From Rhodobacteraceae bacterium DSL-40 (GTDB lineage Bacteria; Pseudomonadota; Alphaproteobacteria; Rhodobacterales; Rhodobacteraceae), in the NCBI GenBank assembly GCA_003258405.1, contig QKPN01000001.1, positions 434,001 to 498,000 of the forward strand: a stretch of DNA of 64,000 bases, in the 5' to 3' direction. Both the position numbers and the translations under genes were made by a program. This document shows, piece by piece, positions 50,735-59,033 of the stretch. The notes beneath the pieces were generated by a model. It was not told the DNA's origin. It searched no databases and saw only the letters and a list, made by a program, of their open reading frames with translations. Positions within the stretch are counted from its first letter, which is position 1, and the number at the start of each line of letters is the position of its first letter.

Positions 50735-53026
50735 ATGACGAAATTCGGAACCAGCCAGAGCGTCCTGCGCCGCGAGGATGCCCGCTTCCTGACCGGTACC
50801 GGCAGCTATATCGAGGACATGATCCCCGAAGGAGCGCTCTTTGCCGCGATCTTCCGAAGCCCCGTCGCCCATGGCCGCATCACCGGGCTCGATGTGAACG
50901 ATGCGCGCGAGGCGCCGGGTGTCCGGGGCGTATGGACCGCTGCGGATATAGACGGCAAGATGTTGAATTCAATAGCCTTCAGCGTCGTGAAGAACCGCGA
51001 TGGCAGCAAGGGTGCCAGCCCCGCGCGCCCCATTCTTGCCTCCGATACGGTGCGCTTCGCGGGGGAAGCCATTGCGATCGTCGTCGCCGAAAGCCGCCTT
51101 GAGGCGCTCGATGCACTCGAGCTCATCGCCTGCGACATCGACGAACTGCCCGTGCATGTCGAGACCGCCCCGGGCGGCGAGGCCATCCACCCGGAAGCCC
51201 CGGACAACATCGCCTACGACTGGTCCCACGGTGATGAGGGCTCCGTAAACCGCGCCTTTGACTCAGCGCCCTACACGACGAAACTCGATCTCGTCGACAA
51301 CCGCATCATCTGCGCCTCGATGGAGCCCCGCGGCTGCATCGCCACGTGGGACGGCAGCCGCCTCCACGTCGGCTTCACCGGTCAGGGTGTCTGGAACCTG
51401 CGCAACGAACTGGCGGGCGTCCTCTCCCTTCCGAAGGACGCCGTGCATGTAACCACCCCGGATGTTGGTGGAGGTTTCGGCATGAAGTCCTTCAATTACC
51501 CGGAATATTTCGCTTCTGCCTTTGCCGCGCGCGAGCTGGGCACCACCGTAGCCTGGATCCCGAGCCGCTCGGAGTCCATGCTCTCCGACAATGGCGGCCG
51601 GGATCATGTCACCACCGCCGAGGCCGCCTTCGACGCGGAGTATCGCCTCACCGCACTCCGCATCACCTGCACCTCCAACCTCGGCGCCTACAACTCCTCC
51701 TTCGCCCAGTACATCGCCTCCGAGCTTGCGCTCAAGGTCATGCCCGGCGTCTACGATGTCCAGAATACCCTCTTCTCGGTGAAGGGCGTCTTCACCAACA
51801 CCACCCCCGTCGACGCCTACCGCGGCGCAGGCCGCCCCGAAGCGATCTACGTGATCGAGCGCCTGATGGACTGGTCTGCCCGCGAGCTCGGGCAAGATCC
51901 GCTGGAGCTGCGCCGCAAAAGCTTCATTCCGAAGGAAAAATTCCCTTACAAAACTGCCGCGGGCGAGCTCTATGATGTGGGGGATTTCAACCGCGTCCTC
52001 GATCGTGCCGTGATGGAAGCCGATCTCGCCGGCTTCACGGCCCGCAAGGAGGCAAGCGCGGCGGCGGGCAAGCTCCGTGGACTCGGGCTCTGCTACTACA
52101 TCGAGTCGATCCTCGGCGATCAGAACGAGACCACCACCATCGCCTTCGCCGATGACGGCATGGTCGAGCTCGCCGTCGGCACCCAGTCGAACGGCCAGGG
52201 CCACGAAACCGTCTTCGCCCAGTTCCTCAACGAGCACGCCGGCATCCCGTTCGACCGCATCCGCTTCATCCAGGGCGACTCGGACCGCATTGCCAAGGGC
52301 GGCGGCACCGGTGGCTCGCGCTCCGTGACCATGCAGGGCAACTCCATCATCAAGACCGCCCGTGAAGTCATCGAGAACTTCCGGCCGCTCGCCGAGGACG
52401 AGCTCGAGGTCTCCGGCGCCGATCTCGTCTTCGAGGACGGCGCCTTCCGCATCGCGGGCACCGACCGCGAGATCGGGCTGGTCGCACTCGCGGATCTCGC
52501 GCGCTCGAAAGGTCAGGCGGAACTCCTTGTCACAACACGGGAATTTACCGTGCCCGGCCGTTCCTACCCGAATGGCGCGCATCTGGCCGAGGTCGAGATC
52601 GACCCCGACACCGGCAAGCTCGATGTGGTGAAATACACCGTGGTCGACGATTTCGGCTATCTTGTGAACCCGATGCTGGCAGAGGGCCAGGTCCATGGCG
52701 GCGTCGCCCAGGGCATCGGACAGGCGGTGACCGAGCACGTGGTCTATTCCGAAGACGGCCAGCTCCTGAGTGGCTCCTTCATGGATTACGGCCTTCCGCG
52801 CGCCGATGATGTGCCGTTCATCGCCTTCCACGCCGAGCTTGTACCCTCGACCGCCAACGACATCGGCATGAAGGGATGCGGCGAGGCCGGCACCGTAGGG
52901 GCGCTTGCCGCCGTCACCAACGCAGCACTCGATGCGGTCTGGGACGCGGGCGTGCGGCATGTCGACATGCCGCTCACCCCGAGCCGGGTCTGGAGCTGGC
53001 TCAATACGGCCCAGGCCGCCGAATAG
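50735..53026 (+). CDS. Form II CoxL-like molybdopterin-binding (xanthine dehydrogenase family) large subunit, orphan
   Basis: 763 residues. The active-site motif AYRGAGR is at 361-367, which marks form II CoxL-like proteins; true CO dehydrogenases (form I) have AYxCSFR. GQGVWNLRNELA, TPDVGGGFGMKS and the late catalytic glutamate in MKGCGEAGTVGAL are conserved for the molybdenum hydroxylase family. The usual partner subunits (iron-sulfur CoxS and FAD CoxM) are not in the window, so it either pairs with subunits coded elsewhere or has an unusual make-up. Substrate unknown; CO oxidation should not be assumed. GGGAGGAAT precedes the ATG. Confidence 0.88.
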   Translation: MTKFGTSQSVLRREDARFLTGTGSYIEDMIPEGALFAAIFRSPVAHGRITGLDVNDAREAPGVRGVWTAADIDGKMLNSIAFSVVKNRDGSKGASPARPILASDTVRFAGEAIAIVVAESRLEALDALELIACDIDELPVHVETAPGGEAIHPEAPDNIAYDWSHGDEGSVNRAFDSAPYTTKLDLVDNRIICASMEPRGCIATWDGSRLHVGFTGQGVWNLRNELAGVLSLPKDAVHVTTPDVGGGFGMKSFNYPEYFASAFAARELGTTVAWIPSRSESMLSDNGGRDHVTTAEAAFDAEYRLTALRITCTSNLGAYNSSFAQYIASELALKVMPGVYDVQNTLFSVKGVFTNTTPVDAYRGAGRPEAIYVIERLMDWSARELGQDPLELRRKSFIPKEKFPYKTAAGELYDVGDFNRVLDRAVMEADLAGFTARKEASAAAGKLRGLGLCYYIESILGDQNETTTIAFADDGMVELAVGTQSNGQGHETVFAQFLNEHAGIPFDRIRFIQGDSDRIAKGGGTGGSRSVTMQGNSIIKTAREVIENFRPLAEDELEVSGADLVFEDGAFRIAGTDREIGLVALADLARSKGQAELLVTTREFTVPGRSYPNGAHLAEVEIDPDTGKLDVVKYTVVDDFGYLVNPMLAEGQVHGGVAQGIGQAVTEHVVYSEDGQLLSGSFMDYGLPRADDVPFIAFHAELVPSTANDIGMKGCGEAGTVGALAAVTNAALDAVWDAGVRHVDMPLTPSRVWSWLNTAQAAE

Positions 53027-53032
53027 AAACCG

Positions 53033-53068
53033 CCTCGAGCCCGCTCCGGTCGGGAGCGGGGCTCGAGG
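53033..53068. terminator. Hairpin between coxL-like gene and the tolC operon
   Basis: CCTCGAGCCCGCTCC pairs with GGAGCGGGGCTCGAGG (one bulge) around a short loop, starting 7 bases after the coxL-like stop. The tolC operon converges on it from the other side. No T run. Confidence 0.65.
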
Positions 53069-53122
53069 GACAAGGCATTGTGATATATTGGGAATCTCGC
53101 GAGGGCTACGCGCTGCCGCCCC

Positions 53123-53608
53123 TTACCCCTGAGAGGAGGTTTCGCGCTCCTCGGCAAGGATCTGGCCGATCTCACGACGGATGAGCTTGCGGAGATTGCG
53201 ACTGATCCGGTCTCCGAGTTCCCCCTGAAGCTCCTCGCGCACGATGGCGTTGATGACAGCCCGCAGCGCCTCCTCGTCGAGGATCGGGGCGCCATGGCCC
53301 GGCAGGCCGCTCGCATCGATGCCTTCGGTCAGGATCTCGCCGGACCGCGCGTCCTCGCGGCCCGCGTCGACCCGCATCTCCGGCGTGAGGATCAGCACGC
53401 CTTCCAGACCTGCAGCCTCTTCGCGCTTGCTCACGCGCGCGGCGGTCTCGGCCGTCACCAGCTGGCGGATCGAGGCGAGCACGTCGGCAAGATCCTGGCG
53501 CGGCGGCCCATCGGAGCGCGGGGCCGCTCCGCCCTCCGCTTCAGCCGCCCTTGGCTCTTCCCCGTCCTTGTCGCGCTCCGTCTCCAACCGCTGCTCTACC
53601 GTTCCCAT
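53123..53608 (-). CDS. PopZ/DUF2497-like acidic protein, tolC partner
   Basis: 161 residues. It has an acidic, disordered N-terminal half with one short helix (QDLADVLASIRQLVTAET), and a conserved helical C-terminus (LDEEALRAVINAIVREELQGEL, then ISRNLRKLIRREIGQILAEE). The build of a short N-terminal helix, an acidic linker and C-terminal self-assembly helices recalls the polar scaffold PopZ (DUF2497), but the match is loose. Its ATG lies 13 bases inside the end of tolC, so the two are translationally coupled. Function is unproven; a conserved Rhodobacterales protein. Confidence 0.65.
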   Translation of the reverse strand: MGTVEQRLETERDKDGEEPRAAEAEGGAAPRSDGPPRQDLADVLASIRQLVTAETAARVSKREEAAGLEGVLILTPEMRVDAGREDARSGEILTEGIDASGLPGHGAPILDEEALRAVINAIVREELQGELGDRISRNLRKLIRREIGQILAEERETSSQG

Positions 53609-54996
53609 CTGGCCCTGATCCGATCGACCGCGGAGGTATCATAGCCGCCAACCGGCGCATTCTGAACCTTCGCGAAATAGACGTCGGGATTGTATGTCTC
53701 GATACCGAGATTGAGATGCTCGACCGTCATCAGACCCATGGCCTGGAGGAGCGCATAGGCCGCGACATATTCGTCGCGTACCGCCGAAACGACCTCGGCC
53801 TCGGCCTGCAGGCGATCCTGGTCGGCATCAAGCACATCGAGTGTCGAGCGCGCACCGAGCCGGGCCTCTTCGGTGACCCCTTCCGCGGCGATGCGGCTCG
53901 CATCCGCCTGTTCACGCCGCGCGGTGATCGCAACCTTGGCCACCTCGAGCTGAGTCCAGGCGGCCGCGACCGACTGCGTGACGCTCCGCCCCGCGTCCTG
54001 AACCTCGAACTGGCGCTGATCGACCACGGCCTGCGCCTGCCGGATAAGGCTCGAATTGCTCCCACCGCTATAGAGCGGCATCGAACCGTTGATGGAGACC
54101 TCCGCAAAGGGATCGCCGGTGAAATCCCCGAACTGGTTGGTGGCCCGTTCGATCCCGGTCGTCACGTTGACACCAACCGATGGGCCGGTCGCGGCGCGGG
54201 CGCGGTCGAAATCGTATACCGCCGAGCGCTCGGCGAACTGGGCCGAAACGATCTGCGGGTTGCGCTGCATGGCGATTGAAGTCGATTCCTCGAGCGAGGC
54301 CGGAACGGCGGGCAGCGGCGGCAGCGGGTCGAGATTCTGGGGCGGATGGCCCACAGCCGCGCGGTAGGCCTCCCGCGAAACCTCGAGCGCGCCGAGCGCA
54401 TCCGCGAGGTTGGCCCGGCTCTCGGCCAGGCGGGCCTCGCTCTGGCTCACGTCGGTGCGCGTCACCTCGCCCACATCGAAGCGGTTCTGGGTGGCGCGGA
54501 GCGTCTCATCGAGGCGCTGCACATCGGCCCTCGCAATCCGCACGAATTCCTCGTCCCGGCGCACGTTGGCATAGGCCTGCACCGCGGAAAAAAGCACGTT
54601 CTGCTCCACCGTCTTCAGGTCGGCCCGGCCGGCGGCGATGTTGTTGCGCGCCGATTCGATTGCGGCCTTGGTCTGGCCGCTGTCATAGATCAGCAGTGTC
54701 GCGACAAGCGTCGCCTGCAACGCATCCGCATGGCTCTCGAAATCACCGTAATCGGCCCCGGTTGACCCCGCGACATTTGCATCAACCTGCGGCCTGCGGT
54801 TCGCGCGCGCCTGCGGCACACTTTCGTCGAGGCTGCGCAGCGCCGCGCGGCTCGAGGCAAGCAGCGGGCTCGTCTGGTAGGCCTGGATCAGCGCGTCGGT
54901 CAGCGTCTCCGCAGATGCGGCCGAAAGCGCGATCCCGTTCGTTGCAGCCGCGATGGCCGTGGTGAAAAGAAGGGCTCTCAATCGTCTTGTCCGCAT
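53596..54996 (-). CDS. tolC: TolC family outer membrane channel protein
   Basis: 466 residues from ATG 54996, preceded by GGAGGA. A signal peptide of about 29 residues (RALLFTTAIAAATNGIALSAASA) is followed by TLTDALIQAYQTSPLLASSR, the usual first helix of TolC. Two repeats of the coiled-coil outer membrane efflux domain follow (AQSEARLAESRANLADALGAL near the first, RARLGARSTLDVLDADQDRLQ-like EARLGARSTLDVLDADQDRL in the second). It forms the trimeric exit duct for type I secretion and RND/MFS pumps. Order on the minus strand is pcm-tolC-PopZ-like, which is common in alphaproteobacteria. Confidence 0.93.
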   Translation of the reverse strand: MRTRRLRALLFTTAIAAATNGIALSAASAETLTDALIQAYQTSPLLASSRAALRSLDESVPQARANRRPQVDANVAGSTGADYGDFESHADALQATLVATLLIYDSGQTKAAIESARNNIAAGRADLKTVEQNVLFSAVQAYANVRRDEEFVRIARADVQRLDETLRATQNRFDVGEVTRTDVSQSEARLAESRANLADALGALEVSREAYRAAVGHPPQNLDPLPPLPAVPASLEESTSIAMQRNPQIVSAQFAERSAVYDFDRARAATGPSVGVNVTTGIERATNQFGDFTGDPFAEVSINGSMPLYSGGSNSSLIRQAQAVVDQRQFEVQDAGRSVTQSVAAAWTQLEVAKVAITARREQADASRIAAEGVTEEARLGARSTLDVLDADQDRLQAEAEVVSAVRDEYVAAYALLQAMGLMTVEHLNLGIETYNPDVYFAKVQNAPVGGYDTSAVDRIRARWER

Positions 54997-55079
54997 GTCG
55001 GTCCTCCGGAAACTGCTCAAACCGGCCGGCCCGGCATTCGGGCTCACTGAGGGTTTGGCGCACTATCGGATGCGGCGGA

Positions 55080-55733
55080 TCAGAATTCAAACGCTTTCGT
55101 TTCGCTGAACCCGGGCAGGACAGGCGCTGTGGCATCGAAGATACGGCGCCAGGCAATGCCGCCGGTGGTATTGATTCCGAGCCGGGCCTGACCGTTGCGG
55201 CCATCGCCGAAGATTGCAACGATCCGTCCGCCGGGCTTCAACTGCGCCGCAATCGCCTCCGGAAGCACCCCGATGCAGCCCTCGATGACGATTGCATCGA
55301 AGGGCCCGTGCCCGGCCCGACCTTCGGCGAGCGGCCCGGATTCCACCAGCGCATTGGTCGCCCCCTCGGCGGCGAGGATTTCCTCGGCCTGGGCCGCCAT
55401 CGCCGCGTCTTCCTCGACGCCGATCACCGCCTCGGCCATCCGCGCGAGCACCGCGGAGGAGTAGCCGAGACCGCAGCCGATATCGAGCACGAGATCCTTC
55501 GGGCCGACATTCACGGCATCCAGAAGTTTCGCAAACACCCGCGGATCGAGCAGCACACGCCCCGGCGCCAGCGGCACATGCTCGCCGAGATAGGCCACCG
55601 GCCGCAGCCCCTCGGGCACGAATTCCTCGCGCGGGACGTTCAACAGGGCCTCGATGATCGGATAGCGCGTCACGTCGGACGGCCTCACCTGACAATCCAC
55701 CATGGCTTCACGCGCTGCCGCAAAATCGGTCAT
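55080..55733 (-). CDS. pcm: Protein-L-isoaspartate O-methyltransferase family protein
   Basis: 217 residues from ATG 55733 (MTDFAAAREAMVDCQVRP), with AAGGTGATGAG upstream. MVDCQVRPSDVTRYPIIEA and PREEFVP are typical for the shorter alphaproteobacterial Pcm group coded before tolC. The S-adenosylmethionine loop is VLDIGCGLGYSSAVLARM and is followed by VIGVEEDAAM. The protein methylates damaged isoaspartyl residues for repair, though activity of this alphaproteobacterial branch is less well documented. It is divergent from bcp and 83 bases before tolC. Confidence 0.88.
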   Translation of the reverse strand: MTDFAAAREAMVDCQVRPSDVTRYPIIEALLNVPREEFVPEGLRPVAYLGEHVPLAPGRVLLDPRVFAKLLDAVNVGPKDLVLDIGCGLGYSSAVLARMAEAVIGVEEDAAMAAQAEEILAAEGATNALVESGPLAEGRAGHGPFDAIVIEGCIGVLPEAIAAQLKPGGRIVAIFGDGRNGQARLGINTTGGIAWRRIFDATAPVLPGFSETKAFEF

Positions 55734-55905
55734 GTTCTCATCACCTTTCCGCCCGAACCGGATCTCAGGCGGTGATGCCACATTTGCAACGGCGTGACAA
55801 CGCGCGACCGAGCCGCCCGGACCCGCCGTATTTTGCCTGTTGCGGCTCCCCGATGCCGTGTCCAATTTGGCAACCCAGCCGATGACAGACCCGAAGGAGA
55901 TTCCC

Positions 55906-56379
55906 ATGCCGACCCTCGAAGCCGGCCAGCCTGCCCCCGCATTCAGCCTGCCGCGCGATGGCGGCGGGACGCTCGATCTCGCGGACTATGCCGGACGCAT
56001 CGTCGTCGTCTTCTTCTATCCCAAGGACGACACCTCGGGCTGCACCAAGGAAGCCATCGGCTTCACCGAGCGCATGGCCGATTTCGAGGCCGCGGGAGCT
56101 GCGGTCATCGGCATCTCCAAGGACAGCGTGAAGAGCCACGACAAGTTCAAGGCCAAGCACGAACTCGCCATGCCGCTGCTCTCCGATGAAGATGGGTCGG
56201 TATGCGATCAATTCGGGGTCTGGGTCGAGAAGTCCATGTATGGCCGGAAATACATGGGAATCGAGCGCTCGACCTTCCTGATCGACGGCACCGGAACGCT
56301 CCGGCAGGTCTGGCGCAAGGTGAAGGTGCCCGGCCATGTCGACGCGGTCCTGGCTGCCGTTCGCGAGATCTCCGGCTGA
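55906..56379 (+). CDS. bcp: Peroxiredoxin of the BCP/PrxQ family
   Basis: 157 residues from ATG 55906 with GAAGGAGA upstream. The peroxidatic cysteine is Cys46 in YPKDDTSGCTKEAIGF. In E. coli BCP a resolving cysteine lies five residues later; here that position is Ile51, so the enzyme is not a standard C-x4-C type. Another cysteine, Cys100 (DGSVCDQFG), is present. It reduces hydrogen and organic peroxides with a thiol donor in the cytoplasm. It is divergent from pcm and is followed by a 230-base gap. Confidence 0.93.
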   Translation: MPTLEAGQPAPAFSLPRDGGGTLDLADYAGRIVVVFFYPKDDTSGCTKEAIGFTERMADFEAAGAAVIGISKDSVKSHDKFKAKHELAMPLLSDEDGSVCDQFGVWVEKSMYGRKYMGIERSTFLIDGTGTLRQVWRKVKVPGHVDAVLAAVREISG

Positions 56380-56609
56380 CGCAGGCGCGAATTTCCCCGG
56401 TGTCGCGGGTATTTGAACAGTCGACTTCGCAAGCCGCCTCAACAGGGCCGAATTTCGGCAGGGCAAGGCGAAACCGAAACAACTGGCAGATATCCGCCGA
56501 CCGGGTAACCTTCGTTAAAGATCACGTTGCATTGCACCACGCCGCCCCATATCACACCATCGATTGGGGCTGAAGCTGCACCATATACAAGAAACGGTTG
56601 GGTGGACGT

Positions 56610-57947
56610 ATGGCGATCACGCTGCGCCGGACGAATAAAGTGTTGTCGGCGGTTGTTTCCGAGAAACGCATCTACATTCAGTCCGGCCCTTCGACCAGCT
56701 ACATCCGGTTCACGCCCATCTCGCAGCTGCTTCTCGGCAGCGCGGCCTTGGCACTCGTCGGCTGGCTTGCCGCCTCGACCTCGATCGTCGTGCTCGACCG
56801 GATCTCCTCGCGCACCGAGGTGAACCAGACGCTGGTGCTGCGCGACGCCTACAAGATCCGGCTCGACGAACTGGCCGCCGAGCGCGACCAGCGCGCCGCC
56901 GAGGCCCGCTCCGCCCAGGCTCGCTTCCAGGTGGCGATGGATCAGATCAGCCGCCAGCAGACCACGATCCTGCAATCCGTCGAGGAGCGGCGGGAGCTCT
57001 CGAATGCGCTCGATCTCATGCGCAACCGCCTGCAGGAAGCCGTGGCACAGCGCGACACGGTCGCTGCCAGCAACGAAGCCCTGCTCGACCGCATGAACGA
57101 GGTGAGCAAGTCGCTCAACCAGAGGCAGGGCGCGGATTCCGATCTGACCGAAACGCTCGATGCCGTTTCCGCCGCACTGGCCGAAGCCGTCACCGCCCGC
57201 GACACCGCAACCGCGGACCGCGCCGACCTCGAGCGCCAGCTCGCCGACCTCGAGCTGCGGATGAAGGTCAATGCGCAGCGTCAGGACGAGATGGTCGGGC
57301 AGATCGAGCAGGCCGTGGCGATGTCCTTCGGGCCGCTCGAGAAGATGTTCGAGAGATCGAGCGTCGATGTGGACCGCATTCTGGCCGAGGTCCGCAGGAA
57401 CTATTCCGGCGAGGGCGGCCCGCTCAGCGGCGTCACGGTCTCGACCCGGTCCTTCGACAACGGCAACGACAGCAGCCGGCTCAACACCGTCCTCGTTTCG
57501 CTCGGCAAGATGAACGAGATGCGCATCGCGGCCTCGAAGATCCCGTTCGCGATACCGGTGAAGGATTCCTTCCGCTTCACCAGCGGCTTCGGCTACCGCC
57601 GCGACCCGAAGGGCGCGGGCCGCAGGATGCATGCGGGCCTCGACATGGCCGCCCCGAAGGGCACGCCGATCTACGCCACTGCCGACGGTGTGGTGGAATC
57701 GGCCGGCACCGAACGCGGTTATGGCCGTGTCGTCCGCATCCGTCACGAGTTCGGCTTCGAGACGGTCTATGCGCACCAAACAAAACTTCTGGTTGTAAAG
57801 GGTCAAAAAGTATCGCGCGGAGATTTAATTGGTGCTATGGGTTCAACTGGGCGTAGCACAGGCGTCCATCTCCACTATGAGGTCCGCCTGGATGGTCGCC
57901 CGGTTAACCCGATGACCTATCTGGAGGCTGCCAAGGATGTTTTCTAA
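56610..57947 (+). CDS. M23 (LytM) peptidase with N-terminal membrane anchor and coiled coil
   Basis: 445 residues from ATG 56610. It has a short cytoplasmic stretch, one membrane segment (about 43-64), a long periplasmic coiled coil (about 70-250) and a C-terminal LytM domain. Zinc ligands are visible: His341 and Asp345 in MHAGLDMAAPKG, and His420-x-His422 in VHLHYEVRLDG. It should cut peptidoglycan cross-bridges. The gene overlaps the bactofilin start by 11 bases; M23-bactofilin pairs act in cell-shape control in several bacteria. Bases 57776-57860 are strikingly AT-rich with rare codons (see separate entry). Confidence 0.93.
   Translation: MAITLRRTNKVLSAVVSEKRIYIQSGPSTSYIRFTPISQLLLGSAALALVGWLAASTSIVVLDRISSRTEVNQTLVLRDAYKIRLDELAAERDQRAAEARSAQARFQVAMDQISRQQTTILQSVEERRELSNALDLMRNRLQEAVAQRDTVAASNEALLDRMNEVSKSLNQRQGADSDLTETLDAVSAALAEAVTARDTATADRADLERQLADLELRMKVNAQRQDEMVGQIEQAVAMSFGPLEKMFERSSVDVDRILAEVRRNYSGEGGPLSGVTVSTRSFDNGNDSSRLNTVLVSLGKMNEMRIAASKIPFAIPVKDSFRFTSGFGYRRDPKGAGRRMHAGLDMAAPKGTPIYATADGVVESAGTERGYGRVVRIRHEFGFETVYAHQTKLLVVKGQKVSRGDLIGAMGSTGRSTGVHLHYEVRLDGRPVNPMTYLEAAKDVF
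57776..57860 (+). other. AT-rich, rare-codon island inside the M23 gene
   Basis: By hand count about 38 of 85 bases are G or C, far below the flanking coding sequence. The codons switch from G/C-ending to AAA, GTA, TTA, ATT, GGT, GCT, TCA, ACT and CGT, then switch back at CTC CAC before the active-site HLH. The protein sequence stays normal. The island ends 77 bases before the bactofilin start and contains TTGTAAAGGG and GATTTAATTGG stretches that could form a promoter. Confidence 0.7.
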
Positions 57948-58473
57948 GACCCGCCCCTCTGATTCCGGGCCGCACCCCTCTGAAACACAGGACGAGGCCC
58001 CCGTCCCGTCCCCCTCCGCCGAGCTCCGCACCTCTGATGCTCCCGCCCCGCCGCCGGCCATTCGCAAGCAAAAGCCGGCCGCCTCGGTGCTCTCCTCCGA
58101 CATCACCATCACCGGCAACGTTCAATCGAGCGGTGACATTCAGGTCGAAGGCATCGTCGAGGGCGACATCCGCGCCCAGACCCTCATCGTTGGCGAAAGT
58201 GCAACGGTGAAAGGCGAGATCATCGCCGACGAGGTCATCACCCACGGCCGTGTCATCGGCCGGCTGCGCGGGCTCAAGGTGCGCCTCTCCTCCACCGCGC
58301 GTGTCGAGGGCGATATCGTCCACAAGGCAATCGCTATCGAGAGCGGCGCGCATTTCGAAGGTTCGGTGCAGCGTCAGGACGACCCGGTCGGCCAGAGCAA
58401 TCCGCGCCACCAGTCTTCTTCCTCGGCGCTTGCAAGCGTGCCGGCACCCGCCCAGGCCAAGGCCGCGGGCTGA
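57937..58473 (+). CDS. Bactofilin
   Basis: 178 residues. ATG 57937 lies in the last codons of the M23 gene, with GGAGG 10 bases before it. A disordered Pro/Ser-rich N-terminus is followed by the bactofilin beta-helix (about 53-150): SSDITITGNVQSSGDIQVEG, then repeats such as VEGDIRAQTLIVGESATVKG, with hydrophobics at regular spacing. The C-terminal tail is again low complexity. Bactofilins polymerise without nucleotide into filaments on the inner membrane and recruit peptidoglycan enzymes. The gene-coupled M23 peptidase is the likely partner. Confidence 0.93.
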   Translation: MFSKTRPSDSGPHPSETQDEAPVPSPSAELRTSDAPAPPPAIRKQKPAASVLSSDITITGNVQSSGDIQVEGIVEGDIRAQTLIVGESATVKGEIIADEVITHGRVIGRLRGLKVRLSSTARVEGDIVHKAIAIESGAHFEGSVQRQDDPVGQSNPRHQSSSSALASVPAPAQAKAAG

Positions 58474-58510
58474 CGATACCCGACGCGTACATCACCCACC
58501 CTGCGCCAGG

Positions 58511-58541
58511 ACACGCCGCGATCTTCCGGCGTGTTCCCTTT
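58511..58541 (+). terminator. Intrinsic terminator after bactofilin
   Basis: ACACGCCG pairs with CGGCGTGT around an 8-base loop, followed by TCCCTTTCATT, 38 bases after the bactofilin stop. It also separates the convergent DUF6446 gene. Confidence 0.8.
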
Positions 58542-58564
58542 CATTCAGGCCGCGGCGTCGGCCC

Positions 58565-59005
58565 TCACTCCGCATAGCCTTCCGCGAGCTGGCGCCAGAG
58601 ATAGGCCCGGCCATCGGGATAGACTGCCACGATCGTGACGGTGCCCTCTGGCTCGCCGGTCGCGAGCTCGTACGCCTGCGCCTTGCCCGAGGCGATATCG
58701 ACGGAAAGCCGGCCGACATCGAAACAGTCGAACCACGGCGGCGGGGTCAGCGGCGTCGGCGCCTTCGCCACCGGCAGGTCCCGAAGCAGCGCGGGTTCGG
58801 TCCGGAAGCAGGCCCGCAGCTTGAGCGGCGAGGTTTCCGCGTCGATCCGGTCGAGATCGCGGGCCGGCAGGATACGCCCACCCGCCTCGATCATCGCGCT
58901 CTCCTGATCGCGCTGGTAAAAGGCAAAGAACTGGAAATAGATCAGTGCCGCGGTGAAGACCGCAAGCATGACGAGAAAGCCGAGGATCAGCCGCCGTCCG
59001 CTCAT
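58565..59005 (-). CDS. DUF6446 family membrane-anchored protein
   Basis: 146 residues from ATG 59005, with GAGGAG upstream. One N-terminal membrane segment (LILGFLVMLAVFTAALIYFQFF, about 5-26) is followed by a periplasmic domain with two cysteines (LRACFRTEP and WFDCFDVGRL) and a conserved end (VTIVAVYPDGRAYLWRQL). This fits the Rhodobacteraceae family DUF6446, found after glyQ. The gap from glyQ is 28 bases. Function unknown. The next plus-strand gene converges on it. Confidence 0.75.
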   Translation of the reverse strand: MSGRRLILGFLVMLAVFTAALIYFQFFAFYQRDQESAMIEAGGRILPARDLDRIDAETSPLKLRACFRTEPALLRDLPVAKAPTPLTPPPWFDCFDVGRLSVDIASGKAQAYELATGEPEGTVTIVAVYPDGRAYLWRQLAEGYAE

Positions 59006-59033
59006 CGCTCCGCTCCTCTCAAGCTGGTCCTGC

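Noticed and set aside
50735-53026. Aerobic CO dehydrogenase large subunit
   Set aside because: The active-site loop is AYRGAGR (form II) rather than AYxCSFR, and the partner subunits are absent.
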